A stretch of DNA of 64,000 nt from Tubiluchus corallicola (Eukaryota; Priapulida; Priapulimorpha; Priapulimorphida; Tubiluchidae). The position numbers and the translations under genes are program-made. The notes beneath the pieces were generated by a model. It was not told the origin of the DNA, made no database searches, and saw only the letters and a list, made by a program, of their open reading frames with translations. Below are positions 1 through 10,600 of the stretch, piece by piece; positions within the stretch are counted from its first letter, which is position 1, and each line of letters begins with the position of its first letter. The DNA lies in NCBI GenBank assembly GCA_030141605.1, contig JAQGDQ010000059.1, forward strand, positions 186,001-250,000, in the 5' to 3' direction.

Positions 1-243
1 CATCATCATTTTGGTATAGAATTTCATTTAAATACTAATCACTAATATATATCTGTAATTAATATTCATTGTGGCACACATATTTACATTGTGGTGCTCA
101 TAATTACAAAGTACCACCTCATAAATAGCTATATATCACAATCACTTTCATTAGCTTCAGGCAGTCTGGAATGTTTTGCTTTTCCATCAGATCTGCAAAA
201 ATTGCCTTTGCTCTGATAGGCATTCAACAGGCATACTATGCCT
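1..243 (-). other. SLC38A10 3' untranslated region (partial)
   Basis: Sequence downstream of the TAA at 244-246 on the minus strand. It is AT-rich and runs off the window edge. I see no canonical AATAAA on this strand in these bases, so the polyadenylation site probably lies outside the window or uses a variant signal. Confidence 0.5.
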
Positions 244-1686
244 TTAATGGCCAATTCCTAAGTCAGGTCTAAGTTTTTCTTGAGCAATTTCCTCTGGTGT
301 CCTTTTGTTCAAGTTCACATCCACAAAATCATTTTGCACATTAACTGATTTACCATGCTCAGTCCGTGCTAAGGCCTTATTTATTTCTTGAACAGAATTT
401 TCGACTTGCCGCCTTTCTATATTGTGACTTTGTTGGTGTACATCTAAACTGACATGTTTTTGATAAATATCTTGCTTATGTGGCTGGATTATATCTTTTT
501 GGCCACCATGTAACTGTGATTCCTTAATGTTGGGTTGATTTTTGTAATATTGTTGTTGTTGTTGCTGCTGTTGATCGACAGGCTGCTCAGCAATAATTGA
601 CCCTTGTGCTTGAACATTTGGTTGCTGCTGCAGATTTACATGTTCATGACCAATTGGATTCTGGCGTTGCTCTTGAAGAATGGGTTGTTGAAAAATGGCC
701 TCTTGCTGCTGCTGTTGTTGGTGTGGAATAATTGGTTGCTGCACATACTGTTGCCCTTGATGAATAACCTGCTGTTGTTGCTGCTGATTTTGTGACAGTA
801 CTGGTTGTTGAACATACAGCTGATCTTGCCGAACAAGTGGCTGTTGTTGTGGTTGTTGACGATTAACCGGCTCCTGTTGTTGTTGCAGAACTGGCAACTG
901 CTGCTGTTGCAAAACTGGCTGTTGTTGTTGCTGTTGGTGAATTTCATATTGCCCCTGGTCACCTATTTGTTGTTGCGGTACATTGGACTGTACAACAATT
1001 GGTTGTTGTTGATGCTGCACAACATTTGGTTGTTGTTGCACAGCAACTGGTTGTTGGTGTTGTGGTGGCAGCTGCACAACAACTGGTTGTTGCTGCTGCT
1101 GCTGTTGTGGCACAACCTGCGGATTTTGCATACCACTTTGTTGTTGAAAAAGTTGTTGTTGATCCCTGATGAGATCTTGCTGCTGCATTTGACGAGCCTG
1201 TTCTTGTACTTTTGCCAGATTTTCTTCTGCTTCTTTTATGTCATGTTCCACATTATGCTTTTTCAATTCCTCTATGAGCTCCTTCTGCTCTTGTATAAGT
1301 TTATTCTGCTCTTGCTGGTGTCCCTCTAAAAATTCAATCAGTTTCTCTTGCTTCTTCTCTACCTCTTCTAACCTTTTCTCACTCTTCGTTTCTTCTTTTT
1401 TGTCCGTATCTTCCAGCAGCTTACTCTTAGAATCTTTCTTCCTAAGTTTTTGTTCACCTTCCTCACTAGACTTTTCCTCACGTTTTTTGACAGGCTTTGC
1501 TTCATCTTTCTCAGCAGTCTCTTCTACATCACCTCTGGTTTCATGAGGCTGCACTGACTTCTTTTCATCTTGTCGATGATCTTGATCACTCTTCTTATCA
1601 TTTGTGTTGGTATCTTTTACTTCATCAAGTTTTTCACTTTCGTTAGGTGCTTTTTCTACTTTGTCCTCTTTGCCAACATTGTTTTC
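244..1686 (-). CDS. SLC38A10: SLC38A10 terminal exon: acidic, coiled-coil and glutamine-rich cytosolic tail
   Basis: Last exon, acceptor TTTTTGCAG just upstream of 1686, codons 521-1000, stop TAA at 244-246. It reads first as a Lys/Glu-rich segment, then a heptad-like coiled coil at about residues 623-690 (LEEVEKKQEKLIEFLEGHQQ onward), then about 200 residues dominated by Gln with Pro and Val in QQP-type repeats (window about 540-1190), and a short less biased end. Vertebrate SLC38A10 has a similar EQ-rich coiled coil in its tail, so the coiled coil looks ancestral, while the long Gln stretch is probably a local expansion of CAA/CAG codons. The opposite-strand leucine-rich reading frames here are shadows of this exon. 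Confidence 0.92.
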   Translation of the reverse strand, partial: ENNVGKEDKVEKAPNESEKLDEVKDTNTNDKKSDQDHRQDEKKSVQPHETRGDVEETAEKDEAKPVKKREEKSSEEGEQKLRKKDSKSKLLEDTDKKEETKSEKRLEEVEKKQEKLIEFLEGHQQEQNKLIQEQKELIEELKKHNVEHDIKEAEENLAKVQEQARQMQQQDLIRDQQQLFQQQSGMQNPQVVPQQQQQQQPVVVQLPPQHQQPVAVQQQPNVVQHQQQPIVVQSNVPQQQIGDQGQYEIHQQQQQQPVLQQQQLPVLQQQQEPVNRQQPQQQPLVRQDQLYVQQPVLSQNQQQQQQVIHQGQQYVQQPIIPHQQQQQQEAIFQQPILQEQRQNPIGHEHVNLQQQPNVQAQGSIIAEQPVDQQQQQQQQYYKNQPNIKESQLHGGQKDIIQPHKQDIYQKHVSLDVHQQSHNIERRQVENSVQEINKALARTEHGKSVNVQNDFVDVNLNKRTPEEIAQEKLRPDLGIGH

Positions 1687-4600
1687 CTGCAAAAAGCATA
1701 AGTTATATTAAAAATGGCCCGAATAATGTCTCAGTCTGTATTTACTAACACTTTACTTGTGAATATGTTCATATGTTCACAAACTTCTTAAACAATATGG
1801 CAATAACACACTTATGGTAAAAATGCATTTATTTGTGACATGTTTTGTTAATTCTGACAAGTGTTGTACAAAATTACTTTGCTTTTAGATTTCGCAATAT
1901 TGTTACATAAGAAACTGAAATTTATAAATACCTTATCTAAAATAGGGCCAGCTTCTGCATTGTCTATTGGAGCTTCAGGGATAACCGGCTCTTGTCTTTT
2001 TGCCTTCTCTTCCAATGGACTTTCTTCTTAAAAATAGAACAAAAATTCCAAACATTTTAATAAAATTTTTAGCAAACCAAACCAAAAAGGATACCAATCA
2101 CAAGTTGGGACAATAAATTCTTAGCAATGAAGTTATCTGTGAAAAGACATGCATACTGACTCACTGTTCACACTATTCATTCAGACATTTTAAAATAAAT
2201 GACCTCAGCCCAAGTAGCTCTTACATCAAGTGTCCGATGGTTGCTAGGGTCTAAGGATAACAATATAATGTAATAATATATAGCTTATTCATTAGATCAC
2301 AGCAATAAAAAGCAGAAGGTTACAACATTACACAGTAGCTTTCCTAGACTATAGGAGCCCTGCCAAACATATGAATGAATTCTAATAGTTTTTAACTATT
2401 TTTTTTAAAGATTATCTTAGATTTCATACCATCAGGTGGTTTTTCTTCCTTTATTTTGTCATCATCATCATCTTTTTTGCCATTTTCTTCAGAGTCTTTA
2501 ATGACATCGTCACCTATCAAATAAGTGACTAGTTGAGACTGTCAGCTAACGCAAGTCATTTAATTATATCAAAATTGGAATTTAACAAAATCACTTACTG
2601 CTTAACTATGCTTCAAAAATGCAAAAAGATTACATGCATACCATCCATATGTTTATCATCATCAGCTTTCTTTGCAGCCTCATCATTCTTCAGGTCTACA
2701 GCGTCATTTTCAACTGCTACTTCTTGTTGCTCAACCTCCCTCTTTTCTAAAAAGTTCTCTTCTAGTGGAACCACAGGTTTTGGTTTAGGATTCTCAAACT
2801 GCTGGACAGCAGCAGAGGAAAAACTGATCGCTTGAAGGTTAATGTAAGTTGAAAGTATAAGCACAGCAATCCCTAACAATAGCACGATCTGCAATTTCAA
2901 ATATACCTAAATGAATAGCAAACCACTAAAACAAGTGACAGAGTTTTTTTTCTATACAAATTGCCCAAACAGTAGCAATGTGAAAATAGAATTCGTGTAA
3001 CTAATTTGGCAGTGATAGGAGGCAGCTGTTAACACTAGAAGTAAGTGAGGACGTAGGTTGACAGGAAAACAACTTTTTGGTATAGAGCTCCAGAGGTAAG
3101 TGGTCCGTGGAAAAAATTAAAATTATAAGGATGGTTCATAATCTAGGTAAGAATATACAAGCAGTAGCAAAGCGACTATAACGTGCAAACTGTTGTTATT
3201 TCAAACGAATCTCCCATTAAAGCAGTGATAACAGAAACCCTTAATGCAACAATAAGCCATGAATAAATGAGAGATTAAAAGGCTGGCCTGGAATCAGGTC
3301 TAGGCAGGTTGACAATACTTTTGAGCACCCAACTTGTCCATGTCCCCCCCCCCCACCCAATGTCCATAGCCCTTCTTAAGATACTTACAGATGATTCTGA
3401 TGGAAATCTTTCAACTGATATGACTCAAGAACATAAATTATAATTACTAGTGAGGATTCTCGAGTAGTAAGTTCCCGTCAAGCACAAAAAAAGAAGATCC
3501 AAGAAACTACTAAAATTTCAGACTTCGTTTACCTGAGCTAAAGACTTTTCATTAGTCTGTTTTGGAACCAGAGATATAAATATAAGAGCTGGAATGATAT
3601 AGTTAATGACATTCCCCATTGTTGAACCAGTTAATCCCAAGATGGTCTCCACTAAAAAAACATACATTTAAAAAAATCAATTTATTTGCCAAAGCGGTAT
3701 ACTTGCAAGTATCCATTAGTTCTTTGTACCTAGTAGTTAAAATGGTTGCTTTAGAATTAAATGAGAATCATTGCAAAAACTGTTATTAAAACGTATCAAT
3801 CGTAAGAAATTGTTTGTAATTTTCAAAATGCAGCACAATCAAGTAACTTAATCACAGTGTATATCTCAAACAGGCATATTAAGACGAATGTTGAAAAACA
3901 TTATTGATACACAGCAAATGCACAATAAGCTTTTTCTTGCACTTTCCATAACCACTTTTTTCAACTAACTAAAACTTTAGAGAGGAGACAACAGAAATGT
4001 AAAGGCATAAAATGAAAGCATCTTTCACAATACAACACACCTAGATCCAAAATATAATAATAAACAATACTACCTTTAGGTATAAGAATCCCCACAGCTA
4101 AACAAATTGTCACTATGGTGATAGTTATGGCTTTAAACCGCTTGTCTGGTAAAACAGCTTTAGCAACCATGTGGTCGTGAGAGATGGCCTGAAAATAGAT
4201 CAACGCAAATTGTTACTAGCATTTTAAAATGGCTCTAAATGATGAATATGTTCTTTTTTACGTCTTCACAAACCTGAAAATCAGAAATGTGCCTCTTCAG
4301 ACCACTTTAGGACATTAGAATGGATTCAAGGCCCTTTTCTGTTCAGTTTTGGTCTCTCTTGATTTAATGAATGATATTTTTGCTGATATTGATCTTGTTT
4401 CCGTCTGGCGCGCACTGACATTAATCTTGATCTTTGTCTCGAATTCTTGTCAGAGTTTTTATCCCATTTTGAGCAAAATGTAACTATTTTTTTAACTGAG
4501 TACGTTCACATTATACAGTAGTACATATAGAACCTGTGAAAAAATACTTTAACTTTTTGGCTTTCATAGTTTCAGAATTCTTGGTCTCAAAATATCTAGT

Positions 4601-7600
4601 CTTGGTCTTGGCCTTATCACTGTCATAAATACCGTGACCTCAGCATTAACCATTCGCCTTTTATACTACAACTGAGGTCTTTATCCATTCTAGTCTACCC
4701 AGTCTTTGGCACTTCTCATCTTACCAGTACTTCCTGTTTTAGCTGTAGAGCAGTAATGAACTAATGCAGAAAGCTGTTGGAGTTATCTGTCTTTCAAAAA
4801 CAAACAATTACAAAAATTTATATAAAATGAAAATTATAAGTTTTAAAACTAGTGAGTCAGTAAACAAGTTAAACTTCTTACCTTCTTATACAAAAGTGTG
4901 TTAATACTTTCCCGCATTGGAAAGACAATAAGCGGAAAACTAATGGCAACAGCCAACACAAAAAATACTTTGATGCATTCGGTGACAAAACCTGGTTGTA
5001 GATTTAGAAGGATGTTGCCAGATGGACCCGTAATACAGAAGGCAATGTAGCCAAAAACTCCAACCTGTGGAAAAAATATGTAATACATATGTTTAAGCAC
5101 TAAAAATGGATCCACAAATGCTTAAATTTAAAGCGTTATGTAAATCTCCAAGCCTATGACTTTTATTGTCCATATTAAACAAGCCAGTATAAACTAATGA
5201 CAAGTACAAGTTTATGTAAATAGGCACTTCCTATAGCATACTGACAAAATTTTCAAACAAAACTGCAAACATTTGTCTTTCAAGATGGCAATTTTAGTTG
5301 TATTTTATGAAATATAAACATTGTGACACAAAACAGTAAGCATGTAAAGGACTAAAAGGACTTGTGGATCATCCTATAACTAACAACATAATATGTAATA
5401 CTATCTAATTTTATCAAAGTACACTCAGCAGCCTGACCTAAAGTTCTAATTTGTACTTACGGTGATGTAGACTAGAGAACATAGATTAACAGCACTTCCA
5501 ACAATGGAATTCATGCGTTTTGGGTTGGGATCACCCATGTGGTCATAGAGAACAAACAATTGACTGCAAAAAAATGAAAATATTTTAAACACTTGATAAA
5601 AAACCTAAAAGGTCTCTTTTAGTTATACTGCAGTTTTTTTATTACTCTTACATTTCTTCATTATTAAGTTTCTACCTGGTTTTACTTTAAAATAAGTAGG
5701 TTAATGCCTGATGAGATAAACCCACTTAGGTGTTAATTTCTCAATCTAATATTCTCAAAACCACAAGCACAAACTATGGCAGGGCCAGCTTGTCTACATA
5801 TACCTCAGAACTTACCATAATTTGAATCTGAATATCTTAACCATCTAATCTATACTGTAACTAAGTCTCATAGAGTACAGTGTTCCCTCACTTACCGCGG
5901 GTGTTCCGTTCCAGGCCCACCCGCGATAAGTGAATTTCCGCGAAGTAGGGACGCTATACTTATTTTAGTAGTTATACGTTCTTTTAAGTCTTTGTAAACC
6001 CTCCCTGCATGGTACCTGAGCCAATCAGCGACTGGGATTCAGAGCAGGATTCTCTGGTTCGTCGCTTTCCATCAATCAACCAATCGTGTGTTGTGTACAA
6101 TCTCACGTCGGTAAGTAGCATCTCAAGTGGGCACAAGTACTACATTTCGTTTTTGGAGTGTAGGGAACACTGTACAACATGGTGTGCACAAAATCATTCA
6201 CTTGAAGTTCTGGTTGACAACCACTTTTTATTGCTTCTATAACTTACTTACCTGAAGCATCTTTCACCAAATAATGTCAGAAATAGATGTACAAGGCGAA
6301 ACTGGATCAAAGAAATACTTCAGAAATCTTAAAAAATAATTGTAATCTGGGAAATATTTATAATTTATGTTCTGGTGCACTTAGTTCTAATGCTTCCAAT
6401 GCTATTTATAGGTAGCAACACCAGTATTGTAAACACTATATGATGTGATATGCAAATCATGTTCTACCATCGACTGATAAAAAGGAAAAGTTTGAACTAA
6501 GGAAAAGATTTCCTTAACCTATAAAAACAATTGCAAAGATGTGACTAACAATTACTAGGTACTATAACACAAAAGTTTATTCATAAATAACTGTTTTGCC
6601 CTTGACATATGTCAAAAGATGTCTGAATATTACATGCTAGTGAGAAAACAGCACACTTACAATTGACAAGACAAGGACATCGCAATTATGGGTAGACACT
6701 GAAGCACACCAGCTGGTCTCCAAAAGTCTGCATACAGCATCCACTGTTTGGTCGTTACCATTGGAAGTGATTCAAAAATTATCTATAATTATTAAGTTCA
6801 GCGTGAGTAACATATTTTTACAAATGTTTATATCAATGAAATTGACAAACACTTATAAAACATAATTACAAACAGTGTATAGTTCCTAAAAAAGTAGACA
6901 CATTTATTTCATTACATACTTTACCCAAATTAAAATAAGAACAAAAAAATTCTTGTCACATAAGCCAACTCACACAGGACAAATTTCAGCAATCAAAACA
7001 TCAATTAAATCATCTAACCTGGGCCAGGTCCTAGCTTAGAATTACTGAAAGTATGAACTAAGGTAATTGTGTATGGACCTATGATCTATTTTCAAATTTT
7101 TCATATATTTTGTCTTAAAAAATGTGTCAGCATTTTTGTTGCCACATCGGTCAACTCAGTCAGTGGGCAAACAATTGCAGCGAACAAAGCCATCAACCAA
7201 ATCCCTGTGACTCAGTTTAGAATAGATTGTAACTAATATGTTCACTAACAATAAAAAACAACAGCTGTGTTGTTATCCTCAATAAGGAGTTGTTATCCAT
7301 AAACAGTGATTATTTGTTTAATTAAAAGTGTATAACGTTAAGGACCACATGTTTTAGTTATGTTTTTGTATTTATATACACTTGTGTGACATATACATCA
7401 TGTATTATACTGCTTAATTATCCTTACTTAACCTGTAGACAATTACACATTTTTTTCAAAGCCATTCAGAGTCATCTACGCAATTTCATCTAAAAGAACA
7501 ATTAGTTATCTGAGCATCAACGATTGTAATTTTACAGAGAAAGTACTTAGTTCGCATGCAAAAAAGTAAGAGATCCTCTAAAGTTTAAAGGAAAATTAAG

Positions 7601-10600
7601 AGGGCAAGGGAGAATATCAAAAGTACATTTCCTAGAGCAGTGATTGATAACAAACAAAACAGATGGTTACACTGACCATTTTATGCAGATTTGTAAAGTT
7701 TCAAAACGCCTGGAAATGTCATTTCCTAACAAGAATTTTAAATTTTGATTTTATCATAATACTACTTCAACAAATATTTAAAACCTGGAGCAATTTATAG
7801 GCATACTCATCATATGTGAGTGTCCATAGAAAAATTGACCTTTTGTCATAAATTCTAAAATTTGAGTTATTGCCATATTCTTAATCAGCAGATCATGGCG
7901 AGCATTTTGATACCAATGTCATGTCTGTTTGTTGCTTTGAGCTGAGATACTGCAATCTATAATTGAGGTGAGTTATTTGTGAAAACAAAATTCTTGAGAG
8001 ATTGCCTTTCAAAGTTACAGCATATATTCATGATAATTTGCATAACAACCATGACAGATACTGGTTGCTATGAGGTTTCACACATTACTTAGAAGTCTAA
8101 ATTCTTTTTGTAAAGTATATTAGAAAGTGGATGCGATGAACTTACTTTACATAAATTGTTGGGCAGTTGAGCTAATTATTTTCTGACTGAGTAAACTTAA
8201 ATTAGAGGTGAATTATTGCAACATTAAGTACCCAAAATTTGCTTCTACAAGGAATGTTCCTAATCCATCAAGTGAGTTGCATCAATTATAGCAAGTTCCT
8301 GATAATACTTAGTCTATAAAATGTATTTTATGGGTTGACAGTTTATACAGGCAAGTTATTAATTACAGGTAAAAATTAGAGCACATTCGGTGATTTTCTT
8401 CTGCTAATTTTATGAAGATTTTTTTGGTAAACTTTGTGCTGAGCATCATAGACTGGTTTATTTTGTAAAGCTTCTTACTTCTAGGTCATTTCAGGTATTG
8501 CTACTTACTACAATAAGTTAAAGGTGTAAAAGTAATTTAATAAAGTCCTATTATATCTCAATATAATAAAAGAAAGTTTCCTTGTTTGTAGTTCAAACTG
8601 CTTAAAATATATTCACAGGTTTTGATTTCAAAATTATGTGAGCAGTATAATTAGATAAATCAAATACAGGTGTGTTCATGTTTTATTTTCTAAAAAGATA
8701 TTTTAGTCTGTATATCTAAATACAGATATATATCTAAAAAGGGTTTTACTACTTTCTACTTTACGGCATGATTTAAAGTACACAGCACATGAGTTATTAA
8801 ATACAGGCAAAGAAACTATCACAGGTATAAAAGCGAAATTTTAATTGTAATCTTTTTACCAATATTTACAGAAATTATGTGTAGTTTGTACACATTCTAA
8901 TGAACTTCTGTGCTTCAAAACACGTCTCAGGTAAAGTGATTTACCGAGTTAATTACAGGTGATACAAAACACAACACACAATGATACACAATTTATGCAC
9001 GTGAAAAAAGTGTAATATGTAATCATTTTTCCTGTTTTCCACCTTCTTCATTTTGGCAGGCATATCTTAAATGGTTTTCCTAATCCCATTTTCTACATTG
9101 CACATCTTCTTCAGCCTGTTTTACATAAAAAAAATAATACTATTACTAAACTTGCATTTAATAATTGTTTAACATATTTACATTTAACATGAGTTAGCTT
9201 TTAGCAAATGGGTATTATTTATATAAATACTGCTTGATTTTGGCAAAATCAGTATTTTGATTACTTAATGATTTTGATTCATCTAGAGAACAGTTTTAGC
9301 AAATTGCTAATATGCTCCTATTTTTATTAATAAATATATAGTCATAGTTCCTTAACCTATACACATTAATTCTATAGCATAGTAGTAAGTTTGCCAGCCT
9401 ATTTTTGCATTTTTTATCTTGACATTATCACAGTTTACTGCTAATAAGTAATAGCATGTCAAAATTCAAACCTCGTTAAGTAAGCAGCCCTAACCACAGA
9501 ACAGAAAATAAATAGCATAATCAGAATTTACATAGTTCTGTTGTTAACTTTAGTTAGTTGATTCATAATCAACTAACAAAATTCAAAAGTTTTGATGTCA
9601 CAACCTATTATACCAAAAGTCTGCGCTAATGGTTATCTTGCAATAAGTAAGCTACATTAGAGCCTGAAAAGTTTCAGTTTGTTAGGCTTTCTTTTTTATC
9701 AAAGTGTTTACAATTTAAAGTTACAGCTTCCTTACCTCATCAACTTCACTTGTGTTTCCATAAAAATCTGCGCTCAAAAAATAGCTAATTGCTACCGCCA
9801 AAGGTTCTTCTTCTATCGACAGTCACCAGCACTGATCTTTGAATAACGACTTGGCATCGAATCAACTTCCCTGTTAGCCATTGCAGTAACAAGCAAGCTA
9901 CGCTGAAGCTGTTGCATCTGCATGGTTAGTGTATTTACGTACCAGCTACGCAAATAACTTGGTCAAAAATAACATCATTTCACTTTCATTGGTCAATTAA
10001 GTCCTGTCAAAGTTTAATTTACTAGATTTTTTACCTTACTGTTGAAACGAGGGACAAAATCAGAATTGGCAACAAGAAAACTCTGTCAGATAAAGCTTTG
10101 CCGTTTCAAACATTGACATTGACAACCACTTGAAAGCGATGGCTTCTACGGCAGCAAATGAAGAACCCCAGCACCAAGTAGGTGTCACAAAAAGCATGTT
10201 TTTATTAATTTATAACTAATTAGTAACTAATTTTTACTACACATTACACATACAGTAGTTTAGCCACCATAGATAATTTACCAAAATCCAAATATGGGTA
10301 AAACTCAACATTCTTATCAAACAGCTGTAGCTTTCCAATTCACATGCTGCAAAATGGCCGATTTTGCCATGGACACTCATTTATTCTTATCCGAGATAAA
10401 GTAACTCTTACCATCATTGCAATATTAATAAAAGTTTTTTTATACCTTTAGCACAAATATCACATAAAATAGCATGGACATAGCATTAAAACTGCTAAGG
10501 CTGCCAAGATCTCTGAGCATGCAGAGAGGCAAAATGACCACCAGTCCCAGAAAAATCATGAGAAAACTCCTAAGGAAGTCATCATTCTGAAAAAAATAAC

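Noticed and set aside
604-1546. Plus-strand leucine- and serine-rich frames
   Set aside because: They are antisense shadows of the Gln/Lys/Glu-rich last exon of SLC38A10.
6009-6242. 77-codon plus-strand frame
   Set aside because: It lies almost wholly inside the 295-bp MITE and has no transposase or other motif.
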